A DNA stretch of 64,000 bases from Ornithinimicrobium sp. INDO-MA30-4. Its GTDB lineage: Bacteria > Actinomycetota > Actinomycetes > Actinomycetales > Dermatophilaceae. This document shows, in pieces, positions 1-8,595 of this stretch; position 1 is the first letter of the stretch; each line of letters begins with the position of its first letter. Location: the NCBI RefSeq assembly GCF_021535045.1, contig NZ_CP091056.1, positions 248,001 to 312,000 on the forward strand. Direction: 5' to 3'. Below the pieces are notes generated by a model. It saw only the letters and a list, made by a program, of their open reading frames with translations. It did no database searches and was not told the DNA's origin. Position numbers and translations under genes: made by a program.

Positions 1-2
1 GA

Positions 3-299
3 CGAGTCGCTCACTACACGGCGACTCCGCCCGCTCCGTTGTCGAGTCGTTTGGTCGAAGCGTTCGTGCACGGTGAAGACATCCGTCGCCCCTTGGGGAT
101 CGCGGCTGACTACCCGATTGATCACGTCGTCACTGCCTTGAAGTTGCAACGAGGAACATCGGTGAAGATGGGCGGTGGCAAAGAAATAGCGCAGGGTCGC
201 AGGCTGGTTGCCACTGATGCTGACCTCGACGTGGGGCAGGGGCCGCAAATGCGGGCGAGGTCAATCGACTTGCTAATGATGGTGTCTGGGCGCGCTTAG
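3..299 (+). CDS. TIGR03083/maleylpyruvate isomerase-like protein, C-terminal part
   Basis: Only the last ~98 codons are present; the reading frame is open from the window edge, so the start lies upstream. The segment contains the pattern AFVHGEDIRRPLG, then a GGGKE turn and a closing block with VATDAD and a final SGR. This matches the C-terminal half of the actinobacterial TIGR03083 family (DinB-like fold, related to mycothiol-dependent maleylpyruvate isomerase). The metal-binding N-terminal helices are not in the window, so no substrate can be proposed. The gene ends in TAG, which touches a short inverted repeat. Family assignment is from remembered sequence patterns and is fairly secure; the function is not. 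Confidence 0.7.
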   Translation, partial: RVAHYTATPPAPLSSRLVEAFVHGEDIRRPLGIAADYPIDHVVTALKLQRGTSVKMGGGKEIAQGRRLVATDADLDVGQGPQMRARSIDLLMMVSGRA

Positions 300-316
300 T
301 CCACCACTTTGTGGAC
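299..316 (+). terminator. Short hairpin at the end of the first gene
   Basis: GTCCAC (299-304) and GTGGAC (311-316) form a perfect 6-bp stem with a 6-nt loop, starting at the last base of the preceding stop codon. There is no T-run after it, so it is at best a weak terminator or a chance palindrome. Confidence 0.25.
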
Positions 317-351
317 AGTGTGCCGCGTGGGTCCTGTGTGACTAGGCGTGC

Positions 352-3088
352 ATGTCGTACCGTGCCAACATGGCCAATTCTGCGACGACGTCCCGGCCGC
401 GCTCCAGCGCTAAGGCTGGCAGCACGCGTCCGGCCGCCAAAAAAACGACCGCTCAAAGTGGCAGCGGTGCCCGCAAGAGCACTAATTCCAAGAGCACCAA
501 AAAGACCACAGCACAAAAGACCCGTGACCCACGCGGCCCGCTTCCCTGGCGAGTAGCGCGTGGAACCTGGATGGGAATGGCCACCGTGACCGGAGGAGCA
601 GTTCGCAAGGCGAGCAGTAGCGCCCAAGACTTAGAGCCCGAGCACCGGCGTGACGGATTTGGCTTCTTGCTCATCGGGCTAGCGGTCGTGATTGCTATCC
701 GAGAGTGGTGGGGTCTGCCAGGTGTCGTCGGCACCGCGATCCATGCGGTCTCGGCGGGCACTTTGGGCGAGTTGCCTTGGTGATGCCCATCGTGTTTGTC
801 ATCTTCGGCGTGCGGATGCTCAAGGCGCCACAAGAACAGGTTGCCAACAACCGCTTCATGGTGGGCAGTTCTGCGCTCATTCTCGCGGCGTGTGGGTTGA
901 CGCACCTCGCCTTCGACTCTCCCGATTACAGCCTGGGTATGGGGGCGCTCCAGGATGCGGGCGGCATCCTCGGCTTCATGATCGCAGCACCGATCACCGC
1001 GGCCATCACGATGTGGGGGACGCTTATTCTGCTGAGCCTGCTGGCCATCTTTGGCCTGCTGGTCATCACGGCGACGCCAGCCCACCGCATCCCGGACCGT
1101 CTGCGTGAAATCGAAGAGACGCTGTTTAACTCCAGTCGCTTCGACAACGAAGACGGCTCTCGCATGTCTCGCTCGCAGCGCAAGGAGCGTCGCCGCGTCG
1201 AGCGCACGGGCAACCCGGCTTTCGACCAGGCCGCCGAAGTTGAGCGCACTGAGTCCAAGTCGTTGAGGGGCAAGCCCGCGGCCACTGCCGCAGGGGTGCG
1301 GCTGGGGCCAGCGCGCAAAGAAGCCGAAGTCCAAGGCTTCCGTGGGCGACCCAGACGCTACCGGCCCCATCCCGCCAGTTCCTGGCACCCGGCCCGTGCC
1401 GAAGACCGTCCCGGCCGGGCAACCCGAAGTGCTTGAAGCGCCACCGAACTCGCCACTTCCTCAGCGCGTCGAGCAATTGATGCTGGCTGGCGACGTGACG
1501 TACGTCCTGCCCGAGAACGAACTCCTCAAGCCAGGCAGCCCGCACAAGACGCGCTCGAGGCGAACGACAAGGTCGTTAACGCGCTCACCCAGGTGATTGA
1601 TGACTTCGGCATTGACGCCCAGGTCACCGGCTTCATGCGCGGCCCGACAGTGACGCGCTATGAGGTCGAGCTTGGACCCGGCGTCAAGGTTGAGCGCATT
1701 ACGGCGCTGTCCAAGAACATCGCCTACTCGGTGGCTTCGGCTGACGTTCGCATCTTGTCGCCGATTCCGGGCAAGTCCGCCGTTGGTGTGGAGATCCCCA
1801 ATACCGACCGCGAAAATGTCTCGCTGGGTGATGTGCTGCGTTCGCAGGCCTCCCGAAACAACACTCACCCCATGGTGATGGGTGTCGGCAAGGACGTTGA
1901 AGGCGGGTATGTCATCGCCAACCTTGCGAAGATGCCTCACCTGCTGGTGGCAGGTGCGACCGGTTCGGGTAAGTCGAGTTTCATTAACTCGATGATCACC
2001 TCGATCCTGATGCGGTCCACCCCGGACGAGGTCCGGATGATCTTGGTTGACCCCAAGCGGGTTGAGCTGACGGCCTATGAGGGCATCCCGCACCTGATCA
2101 CGCCGATCATTACGAACCCAAAGAAGGCCGCTGAGGCTCTGGCGTGGACCGTTAAGGAGATGGACCAGCGCTACGACGATCTCTCTGCCTTCGGGTTTAA
2201 GCACGTCGACGACTTCAATAAGGCCGTTCGGGCGGGGACCATCTCGCCGCCGGCTGGTTCGGAGCGGGTGCTGCGGCCATACCCTATCTGCTCGTTGTTG
2301 TTGATGAGTTGGCTGACCTGATGATGGTCGCGCCGCGCGACGTTGAAGAGTCGGTCGTGCGAATCACCCAGTTGGCCCGCGCTGCAGGGATTCACCTGGT
2401 GCTGGCGACCCAGCGACCCTCTGTCGACGTGGTGACCGGTTTGATCAAGGCCAACGTGCCCAGCCGGATGGCGTTCGCCACATCATCGGTGACGGATAGC
2501 CGAGTGGTGCTGGACCAACCAGGCGCTGAAAAACTGATCGGGCAAGGCGATGCGCTCTTCTTGCCGATGGGCGCCAGCAAGACGATGCGTGTGCAAGGCG
2601 CATGGGTTTCTGAGCAAGAGATCAACGATGTGGTCTCGCACGTCACAGACCAGTTGTCACCGAGCTATCGCGAAGACGTCACGGTCGCCGCTCCGCGCAA
2701 AAAGGTCGAAGACGACATCGGTGATGACCTGGACTTGTTGTTGCAGGCTGCAGAGCAGGTCATCACCACGCAGTTTGGCTCGACCTCGATGCTGCAGCGC
2801 AAGTTGCGCGTTGGTTTTGCCAAGGCTGGGCGCTTGATGGACCTGATGGAGTCCCGCAATATTGTGGGGCCCTCGGAGGGCAGCAAAGCACGCGACGTGA
2901 TGGTCAAGCCGGACGATCTCGAAGCAACCTTGGCTGCACTGCAGGGTCAGGAACCACCGGAGCAGGCAGCCCCAGAGCCCACCGGTGACCCCATTGCTGA
3001 CAGCGCGCCGCCTGTCGCCCACGACTACGGCGACAGCGACGATGACGAGGAATCGCAGGACGCGTGGAGTTTGACCGGCCGAGCGTGA
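352..3088 (+). CDS. ftsK: DNA translocase FtsK/SpoIIIE (frameshifted in four places)
   Basis: Septal DNA pump that segregates chromosome termini. The product is ~910 aa: a basic Ala/Thr/Lys-rich N-terminus, about four membrane segments between roughly 660 and 1080 nt, a charged linker, then the motor. The motor shows Walker [10 protein letters not shown] near nt 1950, the DPKRVEL block, Walker [11 protein letters not shown] near 2300, a [10 protein letters not shown] block, and a C-terminal winged-helix gamma domain ([20 protein letters not shown]) that reads KOPS. Reading-frame breaks lie near 760, 1325, 1545 and 2285; the last is explained by one missing C in a CCCC run. Start is ATG 352, with ATG 370 as an alternative; neither has a strong Shine-Dalgarno. 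The gene heads the conserved ftsK-rimO-pgsA-cinA-clgR cluster. Confidence 0.93.
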
Positions 3089-3101
3089 TTAGGCTCTAGG
3101 C

Positions 3102-3833
3102 ATGTTTGAGAATGCGGGCGCCGCCGGGCGCACCAAGTGCAGCGACAGTGGGACATCGTGCGCGAGCACCCATCAGGTGTGTTGTTGGTTGCCCAACTCA
3201 TCGGCATTTTGGTGTTCCCCTTCACCGAGAGTGGCGGCGCCGGTCGCACGGTGATCTCCTTTTGGGCTGCTGGTGTTGGCTCTGGCGGTATTAGCAGTCA
3301 ACCGAACCCCATCAACGCGGATTGTGGCCTGGTCCTTGGGCGCTCCGGTCTTGTTGCTGACGATCGCTGAAGCGATCTGGGTAGACCCAATGGACCTCAC
3401 CCTGGTCGATTCGCCCACGGTGTGGATCACGCTCATCAGCAACATTTTTCACGCCATCTTCTATTTCTATACCGCCATCTCCCTGCTGCGCTACATGTTT
3501 GCGGATGCTTGGGTAAGCCGCGACGAGTTGTTTGCCACCGGAGCGACCTTCACCGTCCTGGTTTGGGCCTACGCCTATACCTACGGCGCGGTTCAGATCG
3601 TGTTTCCAGGGTCTTTCAGCGTCGCTGGCGGCGACTCTCAACTTAGTTGGTTCGAGTTGCTGTTCCTCTCAACAACTACGCTGACGGGCACCGGCTTGGG
3701 CGACATTGCCCCCCAGGCCGGAGCTAACTTCGCGCGGGCTGTGATCATGCTTCAGATGCTGACTGGGATGAACTACGTTGCCCTCGTGATTGCTCGACTG
3801 TTGGGCCTGACCTTGATTAAGTTCCGTCGCTAA
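3102..3833 (+). CDS. Ion channel family protein (two-frameshift)
   Basis: Integral membrane protein of ~243 aa. It begins at ATG 3102 with MFENAGAAGRT, continues after a break near 3135 into QWDIVREHPSGVLLVAQLIG, and after a second break near 3260 into a chain of hydrophobic segments ending in LTLIKFRR. A pore-loop-like stretch TTTLTGTGLGDIAPQAG sits before the last helix; it resembles the K+ channel selectivity filter TxGYGD but has GLGD. It is a member of the actinobacterial Ion_trans_2-type group that lies next to ftsK/rimO. Ion selectivity cannot be read from the sequence. It lies 13 nt after ftsK and may be co-transcribed with it. Confidence 0.75.
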
Positions 3834-3898
3834 GGGGCCCACGCTTGGGCAGGTAAACCTTGGCGTGATGCGTGGGTTGGTTCGCATACCCTGGAGGT

Positions 3899-5351
3899 AT
3901 GAATGGCCAGCGAAGCGTAGCCCTCGTCACCATTGGGTGCACCCGCAATGAAGTTGACTCGAAGAGCTTGCCGGGCGCCTGACGGCTGAAGGCTGGACTC
4001 TGGTTGATGACGCCGAGCAGGCCGACGTTGCGGTCATCAACACCTGCGGATTCGTCGAGCAGGCTAAAAAGACTCCATCGATGCCCTGCTTGAGGCTGGC
4101 GACTTGAAGGAGACCGGGCGCACGCAGGCCGTTGTGGCTGTTGGTTGCCTGGCAGAGCGCTACGGCAAGACGCTGGCAGATCAACTGCCTGAAGCCGACG
4201 CGGTGTTGGGCTTCGACTCCTACGCGGACATGTCGAATAACTTGCAGCGCATCCTGGACGGGGAGAAGCCGCAGGCGCATGTGCCGCGCGATCGACGCAC
4301 ATTGTTGCCCATCGCTCCAGCCGCGCGCGCAGGCAAAGCAAACACGGTCTCGCTGCCCGGCCACTCCCAGCCTGCCGCGGAGTTGGCTGACGTTGCACCG
4401 GCCTCGGGCCCACCCGTCATGCGTGCTCGGCTGGATGGCCGCCCTTGGGCACCGCTGAAGATTGCCTCTGGCTGCGACCGGCGCTGTTCGTTCTGCGCCA
4501 TCCCGATGTTCCGCGGATCTTTCGTCTCCCGTCGGCCGCACGAGATCATCACCGAAGCCGCCTGGCTCGCCGAGCGCGGTGTCAAAGAAGTCTTCCTGGT
4601 CAGTGAAAACACGACCTCGTATGGCAAGGACTTGGGCGACCTGCGGTTGTTGGAGCAGATGTTGCCTGATCTCAGCGCGCTCGAAGGCATCGAACGGGTG
4701 CGGGTGTCTTATCTGCAACCTGCCGAAATTCGGCCCGATCTGCTCGACGCCATGGCATCCATCCCCGGAGTGCTGCCGTACTACGACATTTCCTTCCAGC
4801 ACGCTTCTGGGCCCCTGCTGCGCAAGATGCGCCGATTCGGTGACCGCGAGTCTTTCTTGAGCCTGATCGAGCAGGTCCGCTCCCGCGTCCCAGAGGCAGG
4901 CATCCGCACCAACATCATTGTTGGCTTCCCCGGCGAGACCGAAGCAGACTTCGCCGAGGTGAAGCTGTTCATCGAGCAGGCTCGGTTGGACGTCGTGGGT
5001 GTCTTTGGCTATTCGGATGAGGACGGCACCGAGGCCGAAGGGTATGGCGAGAAGCACGATGCCGACACCATTGCTTCCCGAGTGGCCGAGTTGACCTCGT
5101 TGGCTGAAGAGTTAAACGCTCAGCGAGCAGCCGAGCGCATTGGCACGACCATCTCGGTGTTGATCGAAGAAATCGATGAAGAATCCGGCGAGATCGTCGG
5201 CCGCGCAGAGCAACAGGGCCCTGACGTTGATGGTGTCACGCTGCTCGATCTGCAAGACTTCGCGGAACCTGTCTCGGTGGGGGACATCGTTAGCGCCACC
5301 GTGACCGACAGCGAGGGCGTCGACTTGATTGCCTCGCTGAAGACCGACTGA
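3899..5351 (+). CDS. rimO: Ribosomal protein S12 methylthiotransferase RimO (two frameshifts)
   Basis: Radical-SAM enzyme that methylthiolates the conserved Asp of ribosomal protein S12. The N-terminal MTTase domain supplies three cluster cysteines ([30 protein letters not shown]). The radical SAM core has [11 protein letters not shown] near nt 4480, and a C-terminal TRAM domain contains [20 protein letters not shown]. The RFRG-type turn after the SAM motif and the TRAM sequence separate it from MiaB, which is present separately at 29.1 kb. Start is ATG 3899 right after GGAGG. Breaks lie near 3962 and 4068; each disrupts an otherwise canonical segment. The product would be ~484 aa, normal for actinobacterial RimO. 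Confidence 0.92.
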
Positions 5352-5373
5352 CGCTCTTCGACTCAACGGAGGT

Positions 5374-5948
5374 ATGGCTGTGGCCAACCGAAGTCATCAG
5401 GCAAGCCAGATCTGGAATCTGCCGAATGTCCTGACCATGTCGCGGATCGTCATGGTGCCGCTTTTCTATGGGCGTTCTTGGCTCAGGGCGGCGAGAACAC
5501 GACGCTACGTTGGGTTGCCGCCATCATCTTTGCGGTGGCCACGGCGACCGACTGGCTGGATGGCGACATTGCCCGTCGTCGCAACATCGTCACGGACTTC
5601 GGCAAGATCGCCGACCCCATTGCGGACAAGGCACTCATGGGTGCCGCTCTCATCGGGCTGTCCTATCTCGGTGAGCTGGCCTGGTGGGTGACGATCGTGA
5701 TCCTGATCCGCGAAATCGGCATCACGGTGATGCGGTTTGTGGTGATCCGTCGTCAGGTCTTGGCTGCTAGCCGAGGAGGCAAACTCAAGACGGCGCTGCA
5801 GGGTTTGGGCCTCTTGTTGCTGATTCTGCCGCTGACCGGATTGCTCCATGGTGTTGGCTTGACGGTGATGTACGCAGCCCTTGTCGTGACCGTTGTGACG
5901 GGTATTGACTATGTGATGCAGGTGGCACGTTGGGGTCCGAAGAAGTAA
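5374..5948 (+). CDS. pgsA: CDP-diacylglycerol-glycerol-3-phosphate phosphatidyltransferase (one frameshift)
   Basis: Membrane enzyme making phosphatidylglycerophosphate. The CDP-alcohol phosphotransferase signature DG-x2-AR-x8-G-x3-D-x3-D is complete: DWLDGDIARRRN followed by VTDFGKIADPIAD. The N-terminus carries the typical IWNLPNVLTMSRIVMVPLF, and several hydrophobic helices follow. One break near 5468, inside the first helix, explains an early loss of frame. It starts at ATG 5374 after GGAGG, 22 nt after rimO, and its 3' end overlaps cinA. Its place upstream of cinA and clgR matches the mycobacterial pgsA3-clgR order known from the literature. Confidence 0.92.
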
Positions 5949-6462
5949 CCGGCGAAGACCTGGTGGCCGCGCTAAGCGAACGTGGCCACACGATCGCGGT
6001 CGCCGAGTCTCTGACTGGCGGCCTGCTGGCCTCAGCCATCGTTGATGTGGCAGGCGCCAGCCAGGTGTTCCAGGCTGGCATCGTTGCTTACCAAGACGAG
6101 TTAAAGCCGATCTGCTGGGCGTTGATCGGGCGCTGCTGACGCAATATGGAGCCGTCTCTGAACAGGTCGCGGAAGCGATGGCAACCGGAGCACGAACGAG
6201 GGCCGGTGCCGATTGGGCAATTGCAACCACTGGGGTGGCAGGCCCAGAGCCGAGTGAGGGCAAGCCGGTGGGGACGGTATGCCTAGCGGTGGCCCACAGG
6301 TCTGCTCAATCGGGGGAAGAAGTGACCCACTCCACGGTGTTACATATACAAGGGTCTCGATCTGCCATTCGTTCTCAATCCGTGACCGCCGCCTTAGCGC
6401 TGGCGATGGGAGCGATAGTGGATCCCCACAGGCCCATCACAGACGCTCGGGGTACGGTATAG
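5930..6462 (+). CDS. cinA: CinA C-terminal-type nicotinamide-nucleotide amidohydrolase (one frameshift)
   Basis: About 177 aa, corresponding to the CinA C-terminal domain (PncC-type deamidase, NMN to NaMN) without the MoCF-like N-terminal domain, as is usual in actinobacteria. Visible hallmarks are [11 protein letters not shown] near the N-terminus, [19 protein letters not shown], and PVGTVCLAV. The break near 6108 is explained by one missing G in AAGGCC. A TTG start at 5930 inside pgsA is used here; GTG 5961 is a possible alternative. The overlap with pgsA suggests translational coupling. It lies next to the clgR promoter region. Confidence 0.88.
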
Positions 6463-6497
6463 GTCCAAGTTCTTGAGATCTTCGGGATCTCTTGGAC
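6463..6497. promoter_or_regulatory. Nested inverted repeats upstream of clgR (operator or attenuator candidate)
   Basis: An outer pair GTCCAAG (6463-6469) / CTTGGAC (6491-6497) encloses GAGATC (6475-6480) / GATCTC (6486-6491) around a TTCGG loop. The structure lies between cinA and the clgR Shine-Dalgarno and has no T-run, so it fits a dyad operator or leader hairpin better than a terminator. ClgR is known to autoregulate in relatives; binding here is an inference. Confidence 0.4.
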
Positions 6498-6536
6498 ACT
6501 AGGTGCCACGGACGTCACAGAAGAGGAGGGTCAGCG

Positions 6537-6875
6537 ATGGTGTTGCTACGACGTGAGTTGGGCGATGTTCTGCGCGAGAAGCGCACCGGCCAAGGGCGGA
6601 CTCTGCGTGAGGTCTCTGCCAGTGCCTCGGTGTCTTTGGGCTACTTGTCCGAGGTCGAGCGCGGTGAAAAGGAAGCCTCTTCGGAGTTGCTTGCTTCAAT
6701 CTGCAAGGCCCTGGAATTGCCTTTGGGCCAAATGCTCAGCGATGTTGCCGACCGGGTGATGCTTGCTGAAGCCGCTCAGGATCCAGTCACTGCCATGCTG
6801 GCAGATGGGCTGGCTAAGCCAATCGACCCACGACTGCTCAAGCGCAACCAAAACCTAGCGACGTCCTCGCTCTAG
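6537..6875 (+). CDS. clgR: XRE-family transcriptional regulator ClgR
   Basis: A 112-aa DNA-binding protein with an HTH_3 domain ([13 protein letters not shown], then [33 protein letters not shown]). The [19 protein letters not shown] segment is characteristic of ClgR, the actinobacterial activator of Clp protease, DNA-repair and stress genes. Start ATG 6537 is chosen because GAGGAGGG lies just upstream; an in-frame upstream ATG at 6492 lacks this. The C-terminus is short and charged. It stands downstream of pgsA-cinA, as in other actinobacteria. A structured region precedes it, consistent with autoregulation. A ClpS gene lies at 58.3 kb, a plausible functional partner but not adjacent. Confidence 0.88.
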   Translation: MVLLRRELGDVLREKRTGQGRTLREVSASASVSLGYLSEVERGEKEASSELLASICKALELPLGQMLSDVADRVMLAEAAQDPVTAMLADGLAKPIDPRLLKRNQNLATSSL

Positions 6876-6912
6876 CAGCCAGGACGCAGCAAGCGTCGCA
6901 TGGACGCTTGCG

Positions 6913-7728
6913 CTACGCCGAGCCCCGGTGACCCAATGGATTCACTGGGGCTCCGTCGTCTCCGGCAGCCAAGCCACCCTGGCAGCCCGGACAGTAGGAG
7001 ACCTGGCGCTGTGCAGGCTGTGACCCAATAGGCGCCCAGCGAATGGTCTGCCCGCACTGCAAGCACGGCAAGCCACGCCGACCGTGCACCTGCATGGGCT
7101 CTCTGCCCGTTCGAGCACCCATGACTAACATCCGTCGAGCGGTGTCGAGGATGTCGGGAAGTTGCTCGGCGACCCGGGCTACTGGCCAACTGGGGTTGAT
7201 GTGGTGGGCAAATAGTGGCTCGCTGACATAGATGGTGCCCATGCCGGCAGCATTGCGTTGGTCCAACATCGCCGCTGCGATAGCCCTGGCTGGGTCAGTG
7301 CCCAGGTTGACCACGGCTTGGTCCCGATCAAACTCCACGCCCAATAAATCCGGGCCCACATGACCCACGACTTCGGTTTCGCGATGAGTTGCCAACACAT
7401 CCAGCATGCCGAGGCTGTCGCCGATTGCTAGGTGGGTAGACGTGCTGAGCAGTGCGCGTACGGTGTGGCGACGTGCAGCCGGAGGCAGCGACTCTTGCGC
7501 GAGCACCATCCAGCGCCCCTCCATCTTGAGGTGGCTGTGGATCGTGACGCCGCCTTCGACGCGGTGCAGGAGGTGTTTGCCGTGCGGGACGACCTGGAGG
7601 GTTTGACGGCCGACGAGGTCGACGGTGGCAAAACGGGGCACTCGAAAATCTGACCGAGTCAACACCTTGCCCGCCAAGGCCTGATGCAGCTTGGTGGCAG
7701 CCCGCCACACCGAATCGCCCTCAGGCAC
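6913..7728 (-). CDS. Fpg/Nei-family DNA glycosylase (Nei2-like)
   Basis: Base-excision repair enzyme removing oxidised bases. The protein starts MPEGDSVW, supplying the catalytic Pro2 and Glu3 of the family, with the conserved Lys in PHGKHLL near residue 55. The helix-two-turn-helix segment contains LLDQRNAAGMGTIYVSEPLF, and a C-terminal zinc finger is visible as CLQC ... YCPGC. The PEGDSVW start, rather than PELPEVE, points to the Nei2 group known from Mycobacterium. Length 271 aa is normal and the frame is intact. It is convergent with clgR and divergent from the M15-like gene. Its neighbour Lhr also acts in DNA repair. Confidence 0.88.
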   Translation of the reverse strand: MPEGDSVWRAATKLHQALAGKVLTRSDFRVPRFATVDLVGRQTLQVVPHGKHLLHRVEGGVTIHSHLKMEGRWMVLAQESLPPAARRHTVRALLSTSTHLAIGDSLGMLDVLATHRETEVVGHVGPDLLGVEFDRDQAVVNLGTDPARAIAAAMLDQRNAAGMGTIYVSEPLFAHHINPSWPVARVAEQLPDILDTARRMLVMGARTGREPMQVHGRRGLPCLQCGQTIRWAPIGSQPAQRQVSYCPGCQGGLAAGDDGAPVNPLGHRGSA

Positions 7729-7829
7729 GGCGAAGATGGGGTGGGCGAGTCATACCTCCACCGTAGTAGCCCCGGTTAGCACCCTCGCAGGCGGGAACAA
7801 CTCAGCCCCGTTTGAGCGTCGTACTAAGC

Positions 7830-8595
7830 GTGACTACCCCGGAACAGCCTCGAAGCAGGGGAGGGCTCTTTGTCGGGGCAGTTGTTGTGGGGGCAGTCGT
7901 TGCGACGTTCACCGGCACCCCTGGACCCCAGCGTTAGACCTTGGCGACGTTCGTCAGCAGGTTGAATCGATCAGCGATGAGTGTGCCGTCGAAATGCCCG
8001 CTGGCGTCGAAGAGCCGCTGAGCCTGAAAGAGGCCCGTGCAGCGATGACGGTTGTCGTCGAAGATCCAGGTGCCCAGAGTTGGCCCGAGGTGGCTGGAGT
8101 GAGCACCGAGATGCTGGATCGAATTGCCTCTGGACCAGCCGAGGCACCAGGGCCAGTGCTGACCTGCGAGGTCAACCAGGCATCAGGACTCGAGCAGCAA
8201 GACCTCACCGAGACTGGGCTCACGCCGCGAGCCCAAGCGGTATTGGACGGTGTGAACGAGTCGTTTGGCGAGCAGAGCATCGGCGGGTTTGCCCCCGGCG
8301 GTATTTCGTCGGGCCACGGGGCGGAGTCCACGCACTACGAGGGCCGCGCCGTTGATATCTTCTTTCGGCCGATCACCGATGAGAACCAGCGCGAAGGCTG
8401 GCTGATGGCGCAATGGCTGGTGGCCCATGCTGATCTGCTTGATCTGCAATACGTCATCTACGACGACCGTTATTGGGGGTGCGCGGCTCGCGTCGAGGTT
8501 GGCGTGACTATGACGCTCCAGCACCAGCCAACGATGTGCTCCGGCACCTGGACCACATCCACGTCGACGTGCCTCGCGGAACGGAAGACGCTTAG
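7830..8595 (+). CDS. Membrane-anchored M15/LAS-like protein (two frameshifts)
   Basis: Reconstructed product ~255 aa. It starts at GTG 7830 and has one N-terminal membrane segment (GLFVGAVVVGAVVATF). After a break near 7925 follows an acidic linker. The C-terminal domain has GISSGHGAESTHYEGRAVD, and after a second break near 8490 ends HLDHIHVDVP. The spaced H-x6-D and a later H-x-H match the zinc-ligand arrangement of LAS/M15 peptidases (D-Ala-D-Ala carboxypeptidase-like), so an extracytoplasmic cell-wall role is plausible. This is inferred from motif spacing only. Similar proteins occur widely in Actinobacteria without known function. The stop codon overlaps that of the convergent lhr gene. 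Confidence 0.65.

Noticed and set aside
453..1388. Long open frame on the minus strand opposite ftsK
   Set aside because: High G+C gives long antisense frames; this one is Arg/His/Pro-rich without domains and is opposite a clear ftsK.
352..3088. Pseudogene calls for ftsK and other split genes
   Set aside because: Frame breaks are too numerous, hit essential genes equally, and leave no missense decay around them; sequencing error explains them better.
3927..5057. 376-codon minus-strand frame opposite rimO
   Set aside because: It mirrors codon bias of rimO and matches no family; rimO motifs are complete on the plus strand.
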